A stretch of 64,000 bases of DNA, taken from positions 62,001-126,000 of the forward strand of contig JBCCHV010000002.1 in the NCBI GenBank assembly GCA_039028635.1. The letters are read 5' to 3'. Shown here piece by piece: positions 41,974 to 51,282 of this stretch (position 1 is its first letter; every line of letters starts with the position of its first letter). Origin of the DNA: Acidobacteriota bacterium. Lineage in GTDB: Bacteria; Acidobacteriota; Thermoanaerobaculia; Multivoradales; JBCCEF01. A program made the translations under genes and the position numbers. The notes below the pieces were generated by a model. It made no database searches. It was given only the letters and a program-made list of their open reading frames with translations, and was not told where the DNA came from.

Positions 41974-42540
41974 TCAGTCGCTTCTCTGGCGCTTGAAGTC
42001 GCCTTCGATGGTGGTGTTCGGCAACACCTTGCGAAGGCGCTCGACGCCCGCCACCGTGACCTGCGTGTAGACCAGGCCGAGCCACTTGAGGCGGGTCATG
42101 TCCTCGAGCCAGCGCAGACCGCGGTCACTGGTTTGGGTGTAGGTCAAATTGAGGCGCTCGAGGCCGACCAGGCCGGCCAGATGACGCACCCCGGCATCGG
42201 TGACCTCGGGCAGGTGCAGGTCGAGGGCTTCGAGCTCGGCGAGGCCGGCAAGATGAACCAGGCCCGCATCGCTCACCGAGCCGCCGATGCGCAGCTTGTA
42301 CAGCCCCTGGATCTGGGCCAGGTGGCGCAGTCCATCATCGCCGCCGCGCCACAGCGAGTCGGTGGTGACCATGACCCGTTCGCCACCGTCCTCGCCGACT
42401 CGCACCCGCACCTGGGCGCGCAGCTCGCGCAGCGCTTCGAGGGCGGTGTCGTGGGCCGAAGGCGAGGCTTCAGGAGCTGCCTGGGCGGCGCCGGCGAGAA
42501 CCCAGCAGAACAGCAACCCCAAGCCGCGAAACCGCCTCAA
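41974..42540 (-). CDS. Exported leucine-rich-repeat protein
   Basis: 188 residues with a signal peptide (LGLLFCWVLAGAAQA). About five LRR units: GLRHLAQIQGLYKLRIGG, VSDAGLVHLAGLAELEALDLHLPEVTD, AGVRHLAGLVGLERLNLTYTQTSD, RGLRWLEDMTRLKWLGLVYTQVTV, AGVERLRKVLPNTTI, each of about 24-25 residues with the 'T.AGL..L..L..L..L.L' pattern of planctomycete/acidobacterial RI-like LRRs. Protein-binding role, partner unknown. Start overlaps the end of the beta-helix gene by ATGA, and it precedes the NHL gene by 38 bp: three exported repeat proteins in one operon. Confidence 0.85.
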   Translation of the reverse strand: MRRFRGLGLLFCWVLAGAAQAAPEASPSAHDTALEALRELRAQVRVRVGEDGGERVMVTTDSLWRGGDDGLRHLAQIQGLYKLRIGGSVSDAGLVHLAGLAELEALDLHLPEVTDAGVRHLAGLVGLERLNLTYTQTSDRGLRWLEDMTRLKWLGLVYTQVTVAGVERLRKVLPNTTIEGDFKRQRSD

Positions 42541-43721
42541 CGGCCGACCTCCGCAGCCGGAAGCAGCTCGACGGCCCCGATGTCGCAGCGCCCGGCGGCG
42601 CCGCCACGACGCTTGCCGCGCTGGTCGCGCACCGAGCAGGCACCGTCACCGCTACCGGGCGGCGCCGGGCTGCCGGCATCGAGGGCCGGGCTGCCGGCGC
42701 GTGGCAAATGGACCAGCTGGCCGTCGACCTCACGCAAGGGTCCGAGGCTGGCGCGGGTTTCGAGCAAGTCGCCCCGGGCCTCGCCCTGGAGGGTGCACTC
42801 GAAGAGTTTCTTGCCCAGCAGGTTGTGGCCTGCGGAGCGCAGCGAGCCCTTGCATTCGGCCGAGATCATCGCCTGGTTGTTGGCCAGGATGCTGTTGCCG
42901 AGGACCACCGAACCGAAGGTGAACAAGCCACCTCCGGTGACGTGGGCCTGGTTGTCGGTCACCGTCGAGCCATAGATCTCGAGCTCGCCATAATTCTGGA
43001 TTCCGCCGCCGCGGTTGCCGGCCCGGTTGCCGCTGATGGTCGAGCTTTCGATGGTCACCGAACCCTCGAGCCACAGGCCACCGCCGGAGGCCCAGGCATC
43101 GTTGTCGGCGAAGGTGGTGCGCTCGATCCGGACCCTTGCCGGACCGAACTGCTCGGCATTCTGCAGGCCTCCCCCCACCCCACCGCGCCAGCGCGCCGAG
43201 TTGCGCCGCAACAGCGAGTCCCGCAGCACCAGGGTGCCGTCATTGCGAATGCCGCCGCCGTCATCGCCGGACTGGTTGTCTTCGATGACGCAGGAGTCGA
43301 CCACCAGCTCGCCGACGTTCCAGATGGCGGCACCATCGAAGCCGCGCGGCGTCGCGCCGCCGGTCAGCACCAAGTGCCGCAGCTCCAGCCGCCCGGAGGC
43401 CGCCACTCGCAGCAGGCGAAAGGGCTGGTCATCGTCGGCCAACCGTTCGAGGCGGGCACCCCGGCCCTCGATCACCAGGTCGTCGGTGATCGCCGGCAAC
43501 CCGTTGCCGCCTTCGTTCTGGTGGTCGGAGCTCTCGAGGCGGTACACCGCATCGGCTTCGAGAACCAGCACGTCGCGTCCGGGGGACTGATTGCTGCGCG
43601 CGATCGCCGCCGCCAGCGAGCACTTCTCGGGCGCATCGCACTCGGCCGGTACGAGAATCTCACCAGCCTGAAGGGACCCCACCGAGCACAGGAGGAGACA
43701 GACAGAGACCAGAGCCCTCAT
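42537..43721 (-). CDS. Exported right-handed beta-helix protein
   Basis: 394 residues. Signal peptide (VCLLLCSVGSLQA), then CDAPEKCSLAAAIARSNQSPGRDVLVLEADAVYRL (the CSLREAI-type start common before choice-of-anchor beta-helices). Rungs follow with VIEGRGARL, LELRHLVLTGG, LVVDSCVIEDNQSGDDGGGIRNDGTLVLRDSLLRRNSA, VTIESSTISGNRAGNRGGGIQNYGELEIYGSTVTDNQA. The C-terminus has RAGSPALDAGSP and CDIGAVEL, also found in the giant protein at 21968. A surface or periplasmic polysaccharide-binding or adhesin-like role is likely; no lyase active site is identified. Confidence 0.85.
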   Translation of the reverse strand: MRALVSVCLLLCSVGSLQAGEILVPAECDAPEKCSLAAAIARSNQSPGRDVLVLEADAVYRLESSDHQNEGGNGLPAITDDLVIEGRGARLERLADDDQPFRLLRVAASGRLELRHLVLTGGATPRGFDGAAIWNVGELVVDSCVIEDNQSGDDGGGIRNDGTLVLRDSLLRRNSARWRGGVGGGLQNAEQFGPARVRIERTTFADNDAWASGGGLWLEGSVTIESSTISGNRAGNRGGGIQNYGELEIYGSTVTDNQAHVTGGGLFTFGSVVLGNSILANNQAMISAECKGSLRSAGHNLLGKKLFECTLQGEARGDLLETRASLGPLREVDGQLVHLPRAGSPALDAGSPAPPGSGDGACSVRDQRGKRRGGAAGRCDIGAVELLPAAEVGR

Positions 43722-43760
43722 CGCGAACCGCCCTCACCGCGGATCGGGGGAGTCAATGCC

Positions 43761-44297
43761 TCAGGAACCACCTTTGACGAGGGCCGAGCGATGCTCCTCA
43801 CCGCCGCAGGGAACCGCCGTCATGCGGAAGTTCTGCACTTTGGTGCCGTCGGTCTTTTCGATCTGGGCCACCAGTTGATCGTCGTCGATCAAGCGGTAGG
43901 AAACCCGCTGCGGATAGTCGTGCTCCGGATTCTCGAACACCGCCTCCGTCGCCGAGGACCGAGCCAGCGGGAAGGCCACCGTCTCCTTGCTCGCCGGGTA
44001 GGGGCGGTAGGCGATGCCGTCGGCCGTCTGCTCGACCCGAATGAACTCGAAGAACTGGGTCGCGCCGCCGGCCACAACCTGGCTGTTGCCGAACATGGCA
44101 CCGCCCTTGGGGGCGGTGAAGGTCTCGCGGATCGAAGCGCCGCCCCCGAGATCGCCTTCCCAGCAACCGGCCATGAAGGACAAGCGGTCGATCGAAACCG
44201 CCTCCTCCGCACCGTCCGCCGCCTCGCCACCGGCCGCCTGCGGAACGGCCAGCGCCAGCGCCGACACCAGCGTTCCGAGCATCAGAATCGCTCTCAT
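43761..44297 (-). CDS. Exported DUF6265 protein
   Basis: 178 residues from the ATG at 44297, with AGAGGT upstream. Signal peptide (MLGTLVSALALAVPQAAGG), then LSFMAGCWEGDLGGGASIRETFTAPKGGAMFGNSQVV, FEFIRVEQTADGIAYRPYPAS, and FENPEHDYPQRVSYRLIDDDQLVAQIE, the DUF6265 lipocalin-like pattern beginning with 'LAGCW.G'. Function unknown; the fold suggests small-molecule binding in the periplasm. A longer frame upstream to 44444 is not supported. Confidence 0.8.
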   Translation of the reverse strand: MRAILMLGTLVSALALAVPQAAGGEAADGAEEAVSIDRLSFMAGCWEGDLGGGASIRETFTAPKGGAMFGNSQVVAGGATQFFEFIRVEQTADGIAYRPYPASKETVAFPLARSSATEAVFENPEHDYPQRVSYRLIDDDQLVAQIEKTDGTKVQNFRMTAVPCGGEEHRSALVKGGS

Positions 44298-44498
44298 CGA
44301 TACCTCTTGGCTCGCGGATCGCATCGCGTTCTCCTCGCTCCCATGGCGGAGTTTGTTGGCGGCCCGCCCACCAGCGGCAGCGCCTCCTCGGCCCATCTCG
44401 GCTTTCAGGACTGACGCCGGCCATGTTCTCACGTGCGCTCGCACGGCAATGGCCGCACGAGCGCTTCGGCGAGGTGGCAGAGGTCGGTGGTCGGAGGC

Positions 44499-45260
44499 CT
44501 ACTGGCCCTTGAGGGTCATCTTGCCGGCCCGAATCGCCTTCGAGATGGCCACCCCATCGTCGAACTCGGCCTTGGTGATCTGGAACATGTCCTCGCAGGT
44601 TCCCGGATCCCAGCAACCGGTGTACGGGCAAGGCCCGGTCGGGAACGGCGGCTCGCCGGCGTTGTTCTCACCGCCGACTCCAGCACCCGCGGCCGTGTTG
44701 TCGAGGGCTCCCGGCTTGACATCTTCTTCCGGCCCGCGGAACGGCTTCGAGAAGGCGACGCTGATATTGCGCGGCGGAATTTCGTAGACGTTCTTCGCAA
44801 AGGCGACGCCGGGCTTGTTCTTCGCCACCCGCTTCTGACCGATGTAGATGTCGTAGATGGCGTTGTAGATGATCATCGCCGGGTAGTCGTTCTCCTCGGT
44901 CAGCGAGATCACCAAGCTCTTCGGCTGCACCGGCACATCGGACAGCTTGAAGGTGATGTCGGCATCGAGGAACTCGCTGTAGCCGTAGAGCTCCCAGTCG
45001 GCGATGGTGAACTCGATCTGACGATGGCCGAGGCCATTGCGCTTCGGCAGCTCGCGCTCGAGGCGCATGAAGGCGGTCAGCTTGAGGATCTCGACCGGGT
45101 TCTCCATGTCTTCACCGGCAAAGATCGGAATCGTGATGATCGACTGCTCGTATTCCGTCTCGGCGTACTCCGGGAATCCTGCGGCGCCGGCCACCATCGG
45201 GGTGCCGACCGCCAGCAAAGCGGCCAGAGTCCACAAAATGCTCTTCTTGAGACCACGCAT
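44499..45260 (-). CDS. Exported protein of unknown function
   Basis: 253 residues. Signal peptide (LKKSILWTLAALLAVGTPMVAGAAG). The mature part has a beta-rich domain (SIITIPIFAGEDMENPVEILKLTAFMRLERELPKRNGLGHRQIEFTIADWELYGYSEFLDADITFKLSD). A short Gly/Pro-rich linker precedes a C-terminal Cys motif, CPYTGCWDPGTCEDMF, then a helix to the end. I do not recognise a family. It has its own AT-rich upstream region with a good -10. Confidence 0.7.
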   Translation of the reverse strand: MRGLKKSILWTLAALLAVGTPMVAGAAGFPEYAETEYEQSIITIPIFAGEDMENPVEILKLTAFMRLERELPKRNGLGHRQIEFTIADWELYGYSEFLDADITFKLSDVPVQPKSLVISLTEENDYPAMIIYNAIYDIYIGQKRVAKNKPGVAFAKNVYEIPPRNISVAFSKPFRGPEEDVKPGALDNTAAGAGVGGENNAGEPPFPTGPCPYTGCWDPGTCEDMFQITKAEFDDGVAISKAIRAGKMTLKGQ

Positions 45261-45407
45261 AACGACCTCCGTTTCGTCCTTGGGTCGGTGACCGCCAGGA
45301 CCCCGATCACCGACCGTCCGCTCGATTCACCGGCATAGGCGAAGCCCCAGCGCTCCAGGCGCTTCCCTCGCCGAAAGACTGCGCAAGTGAATTCAGATAC
45401 AGCGATC

Positions 45408-45436
45408 ATTGTATGCGATTTAACGCAGGTCAACAA
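45408..45436 (-). promoter_or_regulatory. Probable promoter of the 45260 gene
   Basis: On the minus strand TTGTTG (45436..45431) and TACAAT (45413..45408) are spaced by 17 bp; the -10 matches consensus at five of six positions. The surrounding ~100 bp are distinctly AT-rich. The expected leader is about 140 nt. Nothing else is seen in 45261..45559. Confidence 0.5.
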
Positions 45437-45559
45437 GCTAAACAAAACGAGCATCCGAACACTCAAACATCTGAAAACACGAAATTTTTCATGGCGCGAG
45501 AGCCGAGCAGCGCCGACTCCGGAGCGGAGCCGACGACGCACTCCGAAAGCGAAACCGCC

Positions 45560-48223
45560 TCAGCGACTCCTCTCCATCCCTGCGAGAGCTGCACATTTTC
45601 CGCCTTCGCCTGCCGGTGAAGATTCACTTCGGAGATGGTGTGCCGCCAGCCGGGCGGCGGCGGCACGGGTCAATCGGGACCTCTCTCCGCGCTCCCGGAG
45701 CACGGTGCGATGGCCCTCCTCGAGCCACTCCAGGGCCTGCTCTCGACAACCGGCGCGAGACAGTACCGCTCCGTGAGCGCTGCGCGCGAACCCGAGCAGC
45801 CAGTGGCGCGGCGGCACGGCAGCCGCAATGGCGCGATGGGCGAGCTCCGCCTCCTCCAGGGCCTCGGCCAGGCGCCCGCGCTGCTGCATCAGCACCTCGG
45901 CCAGGTAGAGCCGGCTGTGGCAGGTGGAGCGATGCTCCGGTCCGAGCACCTCTGCCTGCCGGCGAATGGTCTCGACCAGCCGGGATTCGGCCTGTCCCAG
46001 CCGACCCGCGGCGAGATCGAGGCCCGCCAAGGTCCGGTGATAGCTCAGGGTGCCGCGATCCGCTGGCCCCCAGACCTTCAAGGCCTGCCCGAGGGCGCGC
46101 TCGGAGTAGGCGCGAGCCTGCTCCAGGTCGCCCAGCTCCCAACTCACCAAGGCGAGCGACTGGAGGTCCTTGGCGACCTCCGGATGATCTTCGCCACGCA
46201 GTCGAAGATCTCCCGCCAGCGCCTCCTCGAGGAGCCGGCGAGCACCCTCGAAGTCGCCCTGCCGAAAGAGCGTCTCTCCCATGGTGGCGACCGCGGTGAC
46301 GGTCTCGGGATGGAACGCCCCTTGGGTGCGCCGCCGTATCTCGAGGGAGCGACGCATCAGCTCGACCGCTTCCTCGGCTCGTCCTTGGCGTACCCGCACG
46401 ACCTTCAGGAAGTAGAGCCATCGAGCCTCGTCCGGCGTACCGAGCAGGCCGGCCTCGGCCAACAGCCCACGCGAGCGCTCGAGCTGCTCCTCGGCGGCCG
46501 GCAGATCGCGCTGCAGGCTCAACGCCCAGGCCAGATTCATCACCGTCAACGCCTCGCGCCGATCCCCTCGACCGGCGAAACCTTGGGCAGCGCGCCGAAA
46601 GGCCGCCTCGGCCCCGGGAAAATCCCCCCGGTAGTAGAGCAAGCGGCCCTCGAGATCGAGCCGGCGGAGACGGTGATCGGGCTGGGTTTGCATCGGCTCC
46701 AGCCGGGTGAGGTGCTGCGCTGCAGGAGCGAAGCGGCCGGCATCGAAGAGCGCCAGGATGACCGCCTCGAGGCGATCGAAGGTCACCGGATGGCTCCGAC
46801 CGAGGACATCCCGCGCCAGACGCCAGCTCTCCTCGAGCAGGGCCAAGCCTTCGTCCAAGTTGCCGCGATGGAAGGCGGCATCGCCGAGGTCCGCCAACAG
46901 ACGGGCCTGCAGGACCGGTTGATCGGCGAGGTCGCGCCGCAGCTGCTGGGCGGCAAAGAGCAGCATGCGGTCGAGATCGGCGCCCTCACCGTCCCGCGCC
47001 AGGTCGGGATTGTCGTAGGGGTCGGTGAAGCTCAGGACACCGGCCAGCAGATCGGACACCCGCTGGGACGCCTGCTCGGCTCGCGCCACCTGACGATCGG
47101 CCCGCCAAAGGGAGCCCATCGCCACCAGCGAAGCGAGCCCAGCGAGCAACAGCGCCGCCGTCGCCCAGCGACGCCGCTGGACGAGCTTGCCGAGGCGATA
47201 GACCAACGTCGGCCCGCGCGCCGCAATCGGCAACCCCTGGAGATAACGTCCGAGATCGCGATCGAGGGCCGCCACGGAGTCGTAGCGCTCGACCGGATCG
47301 TCGACCAGGCTGGTCTGCACGATGCGCTCGAGATCCCCGCTCAGCTCGATCCGCAATCGTCGGGGTGTGGAACGACGCAGGTGGGCCGCTCCTGCAACCG
47401 GCTCGACAGAGCTCGAATCGCCCGTCGGACGGTGACCGTAGAGCAGCTCGCAGAGCACGACCCCCAGGGAATAGACGTCCGAGACTCGCGTGGCCTCCCC
47501 GCCCTGAAGAACCTCCGGACTGGCGTAGCCCGGCGTCAGAAAACGCTGTGTGGTCTCGTCCCCGGCCTCCGCCGCCAGATACTTGGCGATGCCGAAGTCG
47601 AGCAGCCGCGGCTCGCCTTCGTCCGTCACCAGAATGTTCGAGGGCTTGAGATCGCGGTGGACGATGAGCTGTTGATGAGCGTGCTCCACCGCCTGACAGA
47701 CCCTTCGAAAGAGCTTCAAGCGCTCCGCGATCGGCAGGCGACGGGTGTCGCAGAACTCGGTCAGGGGAAGACCTTCGACGTACTCCATGGCAACGTAGGG
47801 CTGTCCGGCGCCGGTGGTTCCGGCATCGAGAAAGCGCGCGATATTGGGATGGGCGAGGCGCGACAGGATGCGGCACTCGCGCAACAGGCTGTCGGCGCGG
47901 CCCCCGTCGCGGAGCACCTTGACCGCCAACCGCTGAGCGAGCCCCTCGTCACGCCGGCGACAGAGGTAGACCCGCCCCATGCCACCACTGCCGAGAAAGC
48001 TCTCGACCCGATAGCGATCGAAGACGGGCATTTCGTCGACGCGGCGGTGGGTCGAATCGTCCCCAGGATCGACGGCGAGAAGCTCCTCGACCACCCGGCG
48101 GAGATCGGCATCGTCAGCGAGGGACCGGTCGAGAAACGCCGCTCGCTCACCCGGCGACAACGCCACGGCCTCCTCGAAGATCTTCTCCGCCAGTCGCCAA
48201 CGTGGTGGCGAAAGCTCTTTCAC
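45560..48223 (-). CDS. Membrane Ser/Thr protein kinase with TPR sensor/partner domain
   Basis: 887 residues. Kinase domain about 70-335: Gly loop GSGGMG (78-83), Lys 102, catalytic HRDLKPSN (189-196), DFG (209-211) and a PGYASPE P+1 loop, so active-looking. One TM helix (354-372, ATAALLLAGLASLVAMGSL) separates it from a C-terminal array of about ten TPR-type helical pairs (residues about 420-870). PknB-type kinases phosphorylate Ser/Thr of cytoplasmic proteins; the TPR part would lie outside the membrane. The start overlaps the ECF sigma gene stop by ATGA, a fixed pairing in this lineage. Confidence 0.92.
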   Translation of the reverse strand: MKELSPPRWRLAEKIFEEAVALSPGERAAFLDRSLADDADLRRVVEELLAVDPGDDSTHRRVDEMPVFDRYRVESFLGSGGMGRVYLCRRRDEGLAQRLAVKVLRDGGRADSLLRECRILSRLAHPNIARFLDAGTTGAGQPYVAMEYVEGLPLTEFCDTRRLPIAERLKLFRRVCQAVEHAHQQLIVHRDLKPSNILVTDEGEPRLLDFGIAKYLAAEAGDETTQRFLTPGYASPEVLQGGEATRVSDVYSLGVVLCELLYGHRPTGDSSSVEPVAGAAHLRRSTPRRLRIELSGDLERIVQTSLVDDPVERYDSVAALDRDLGRYLQGLPIAARGPTLVYRLGKLVQRRRWATAALLLAGLASLVAMGSLWRADRQVARAEQASQRVSDLLAGVLSFTDPYDNPDLARDGEGADLDRMLLFAAQQLRRDLADQPVLQARLLADLGDAAFHRGNLDEGLALLEESWRLARDVLGRSHPVTFDRLEAVILALFDAGRFAPAAQHLTRLEPMQTQPDHRLRRLDLEGRLLYYRGDFPGAEAAFRRAAQGFAGRGDRREALTVMNLAWALSLQRDLPAAEEQLERSRGLLAEAGLLGTPDEARWLYFLKVVRVRQGRAEEAVELMRRSLEIRRRTQGAFHPETVTAVATMGETLFRQGDFEGARRLLEEALAGDLRLRGEDHPEVAKDLQSLALVSWELGDLEQARAYSERALGQALKVWGPADRGTLSYHRTLAGLDLAAGRLGQAESRLVETIRRQAEVLGPEHRSTCHSRLYLAEVLMQQRGRLAEALEEAELAHRAIAAAVPPRHWLLGFARSAHGAVLSRAGCREQALEWLEEGHRTVLRERGERSRLTRAAAARLAAHHLRSESSPAGEGGKCAALAGMERSR

Positions 48224-48792
48224 GACAGGCGACGAGCCAGCCAGGAGCGGGCGAAGCGCCAGCGTCGCTGCACCGTCGACCGCCCCAGGTTGAGGGCATG
48301 GGCGGTCTCGTCGAGACTCAGACCGGCGAAGATCAGGAGCTCGACCACCCGCGCCGCCGTCGCCCGTATCTCGGCCAGCTCTTCGAGGGCGCGATCGATA
48401 TCGAGGAGCGAGTGGGAGGGCGGCAGCAGACCCGGCGCCGCGACCTCGTCGAGGGACAACAGGGCGACACCGGAGCCACGCTTGCGACGCAGCCGATGCT
48501 TGGCTCGATCCACCAGCACTCGTCGCAGAAGAGTCGACGACAGGGCGAAGAACTGCTCACGGCTGTGCCAGTGGCAGCGGTTCTGACGGGCCAGACGAAG
48601 AAACACCTCGTGGGCCAGCTCGGTCGCCTGCAGCGCCGTGTGGGGCTCCCGCAGTAGCCGTTGTCGCGCCAATCGACGCAGCTCCGGATAGAGGCGCTCG
48701 AAGAGATCATCCGTCGCCTGCTCGTGGCCCGCCGCCCAGGCGGCCAAGAGCGCCGTGATCTCGCCATCCGCCGTGGCTTGGAGTCCGGCCAT
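48220..48792 (-). CDS. ECF-type sigma-70 factor
   Basis: 190 residues, start ATG at 48792 with GGAGGT seven bases upstream. Region 2 is about 20-95 (ELRRLARQRLLREPHTALQATELAHEVFLRLARQ, FFALSSTLLRRVLVDRAKHRLRRKRG); region 4 about 130-185 (RVVELLIFAGLSLDETAHALNLGRSTVQRRWRFARSWL, a helix-turn-helix). This is the ECF group (TIGR02999-like) linked to Ser/Thr kinases instead of anti-sigma factors. Directs RNA polymerase to unknown promoters; regulated probably by the co-expressed kinase. Confidence 0.9.
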   Translation of the reverse strand: MAGLQATADGEITALLAAWAAGHEQATDDLFERLYPELRRLARQRLLREPHTALQATELAHEVFLRLARQNRCHWHSREQFFALSSTLLRRVLVDRAKHRLRRKRGSGVALLSLDEVAAPGLLPPSHSLLDIDRALEELAEIRATAARVVELLIFAGLSLDETAHALNLGRSTVQRRWRFARSWLARRLS

Positions 48793-49073
48793 TCACACCT
48801 CCGAAGTCGGCCCGCGCTCCTCGCCCGGAGCGGAGCCTTCAAGTCTCGAAATTGCCTTGCCCTAACAACGGACGCATCAATACGAAAATTTCCTGACCCT
48901 GGCCGCGAAAGTTCGTCGCGTAGAGGACCGGTGGACCCCGAAAGGAGCCCACGAGAGTCCGCCATTCGACGCTTCCCAGCTGGCTTTGGCCAGCCCGAGG
49001 CAGAGCCATGAAATCGGGTCCGAGCGGTGCCGACGGCACAGCCCTCGGCCCCTCCCGCAAGAGGAGATTCAAC

Positions 49074-49838
49074 TTGAGGAAAAGCACCAGAGCCTTTTGC
49101 AGCCTTCTCCTGATCACCGCCCTCGGCTGGCCCTTGCTGGCCGCCGACAAACCCACCGAGGCCGCCCACCAATACGAATTCGCCGATGAGCAGGAGTTCC
49201 TCTCCCAGGCCGGGCCGGAGTGGACCGCCGTCGGCCCTTCCCGCTGGCAAAGGCAGGAGGCCGACGGCTCCATCCTCCGCCTCGGCTTCGGTCTCGCCGC
49301 CCTGCAGCAGGATCTCGACCAGGTCCGCAGCCAGCGGGAAGAGATCAGCGCACGGCTTGCCGATCTCAAGGCGAGCGGTTCGCGCTATTTCGAGCTGCGC
49401 CGGACGTTGCTCACCCTGGAGGCCGAGATCGACTTCCTGGAGCGCCAGCTCACCACCGAAACCGCGACGGCGACCAGCTCCGGCAACGTCTGCAGCGGCG
49501 GCTACAGTCTCACCGCCGAGGCCGACGCGGGCGGTTCCTGGGGCCTCGGGTCGGCGCAGTCCAAGTTCACGGCCCCCGGTCCGTTCTCTCCCTACACCAA
49601 AGAAATCTTCGCTTCGGTGATCGTCAACTCGAATCGCGGCAGCAACAGCGACTGGGACAGCACCACCTTCGTCGGAGGCTGCTGCTACCAGGTCAACGCC
49701 TCCGCTTCGGTGCTCGGCGGTACCTGGTGCTCGGTCGCGAGCCGCGCCTACTTCCAGGTTTCCAACGGCTGCACCGCTTACCGATCCCTGTGGCGCGCCG
49801 CCGCCTGCGAAGGCATTGGAGGCGGACCGGATTTCTGA
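49074..49838 (+). CDS. Exported coiled-coil/beta domain protein of unknown function
   Basis: 254 residues from the TTG at 49074, which has GAGGAG at a good distance; an ATG at 49008 would add 22 residues before the signal peptide and lacks a ribosome site. Signal (RAFCSLLLITALGWPLLAAD). A coiled coil (LRLGFGLAALQQDLDQVRSQREEISARLADLKASGSRYFELRRTLLTLEAEIDFLERQL, about 65-130) leads into a Cys-containing beta domain (VCSGGYSLTAEADAGGSWGLGSAQ, ASVIVNSNRGSNSDWDSTTFVGGCCYQVNASASVLGGTWCSVASRAYFQVSNGCTAYRS). The latter looks like a peptide-bond-linked disulfide-rich surface domain. No family recognised. Confidence 0.7.
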   Translation: MRKSTRAFCSLLLITALGWPLLAADKPTEAAHQYEFADEQEFLSQAGPEWTAVGPSRWQRQEADGSILRLGFGLAALQQDLDQVRSQREEISARLADLKASGSRYFELRRTLLTLEAEIDFLERQLTTETATATSSGNVCSGGYSLTAEADAGGSWGLGSAQSKFTAPGPFSPYTKEIFASVIVNSNRGSNSDWDSTTFVGGCCYQVNASASVLGGTWCSVASRAYFQVSNGCTAYRSLWRAAACEGIGGGPDF

Positions 49839-49877
49839 GGAAACCGCTGAGGAGCTCGCGCTAGCGCGAAAAAAATG

Positions 49878-49907
49878 AGCCCGCTGGGAGTCCCCTCCCA
49901 GCGGGCT
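49878..49907. terminator. Bidirectional rho-independent terminator
   Basis: AGCCCGCTGGGAG pairs with CTCCCAGCGGGCT (13 bp, four-base loop). On the minus side a run of seven T follows two bases after the stem (downstream of the DUF1501 gene); on the plus side the T tract is weak. It sits between the convergent exported-protein and DUF1501 genes. Confidence 0.85.
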
Positions 49908-49976
49908 TCTCGCTTGGCGATGCGTCAAGCCCCGATACCGCCCGCCTCACGGGGCGGCACCAAGGCCCTGGCCTCT

Positions 49977-51254
49977 TCACGCTCGCCGAAAAACGGACAA
50001 ACCGCCCCCGGACCAACCGGGGAAGAGAGCGGAACGGTCGGCGATCTTCAGGTGGTGACCGGCGACCTCCGAGAACACCGCCCGAAAATCCGTCGTCACC
50101 GGCAGGTCCCGGCCCTCGTAAAGCAGGTCCCGATCGAGCCCCGGGAAGCTGCCGTGGACACGGCCTCCATCGACCTCACCGCCGAGCACGAAGAGGCAGC
50201 TGCCGTGGCCGTGATCAGTGCCGCCGGAGCCGTTCTCCGCCACCGTGCGCCCGAACTCCGTCATGGTCATCAGAGTGACGTCGTCGCGGAAGGTTCCCAG
50301 GTCGGTCCAGAAGGCGGCGATCGAGTCCGCCAGGTCGCGGGCCCGGCGGGCGAAGGAGCCCTGGGCGGTGCCCTGCTGAACGTGGGTGTCCCAGCCGCCG
50401 GATTCGGCGAAGGCGACCTCGAGACCGACGTCGGACTTGATCAGGAAGGCGATCTGCTGCATCGCCCGGCCCAACGGGCTGCGCGGATAGCGCGCCTGGC
50501 GCGACGGCCGGTAGCGCGAGACGTCGAGCTTCTCGAGGGTGTCGACGGCCTCGAAGGTCTCCTGCGCGGTGTCCTGCAACAGTCGCTGGGAGGTCTCGCC
50601 ATAGAGGGCCTCGAATCCCTGACTGGCGACCTGACCGGAGCCGTCAGCCGCGCGACGATCGACCCGGAAGCGCCGCAGGTCGGCGACCGCCAGAGCCGGT
50701 TCCGGGCCGTAGAGGGAACGCGGCATGGCGGTGGTCAAAGAGACGGCGCGAAACGGCGTCGCGTCGTGACCGAGCTGACCAGCGACCCGGTTGAGCCAGC
50801 CATCGGGCGTGCCTTTGCGACCGGGAGTGCCGGACTCCATGTAGTCCTGGGCGTCGAAGTGGGAGCGCGTCGCATCCGGCGAGCCGACGGCATGGACGAT
50901 CGCCAAGCGACGGTCCTGCCAGAAGGTCTCGAGGGGCCGGAGGGCGGGATGAAGCCCGAAGCCGACGCCGAGGTCGAGGGCCCCTTCCTCACCGGCTCGC
51001 CGGGCCAGGCTCATGGCGAGGCGAGGGCGCAGCCGCCGCAACGCCGCGTCGTCCGCCGGCGGCACCGCCATCAACCCGTCCATGGCACCGCGCTGGAAGA
51101 TCGTCACCAGCGTCTTGCGCCGGTGGAAGGGCTGCGGTCCGGCGGTCGCCAGAGCGGCGCGATGGAGAAAATTCGGCCCGGCCCCGAGGGCGACGAGGGC
51201 CACTCCCCCAGCCTTCAGAAAGGCGCGGCGATTCAGTGCGGTGGGTCGACTCAT
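49977..51254 (-). CDS. DUF1501 family Tat-exported protein
   Basis: 425 residues from the ATG at 51254. The N-terminus is a Tat signal (RRAFLKAGGVALVALGAGPNFLHRAALA). DUF1501 blocks: TLVTIFQRGAMDGLMAVPPADDA, LGVGFGLHPALRPLETFWQDRRLAIVHAVGSPDATRSHFDAQDYMESGTPG, FAESGGWDTHVQQGT, TLMTMTEFGRTVAENGSGGTDHGHGSCLFVLGG. The family is related to sulfatase/alkaline-phosphatase-like folds and always pairs with DUF1800 in such operons. Function unknown. The frame open up to 51347 runs into the 186-bp repeat and is not coding. Confidence 0.88.
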   Translation of the reverse strand: MSRPTALNRRAFLKAGGVALVALGAGPNFLHRAALATAGPQPFHRRKTLVTIFQRGAMDGLMAVPPADDAALRRLRPRLAMSLARRAGEEGALDLGVGFGLHPALRPLETFWQDRRLAIVHAVGSPDATRSHFDAQDYMESGTPGRKGTPDGWLNRVAGQLGHDATPFRAVSLTTAMPRSLYGPEPALAVADLRRFRVDRRAADGSGQVASQGFEALYGETSQRLLQDTAQETFEAVDTLEKLDVSRYRPSRQARYPRSPLGRAMQQIAFLIKSDVGLEVAFAESGGWDTHVQQGTAQGSFARRARDLADSIAAFWTDLGTFRDDVTLMTMTEFGRTVAENGSGGTDHGHGSCLFVLGGEVDGGRVHGSFPGLDRDLLYEGRDLPVTTDFRAVFSEVAGHHLKIADRSALFPGWSGGGLSVFRRA

Positions 51255-51282
51255 GAGGTTCTTCTCCTTGCAGCGGTTCGGG

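Noticed and set aside
45635-48586. 983-codon + strand frame opposite the kinase gene
   Set aside because: Antisense shadow of a clearly recognised kinase; no domain in the translation.
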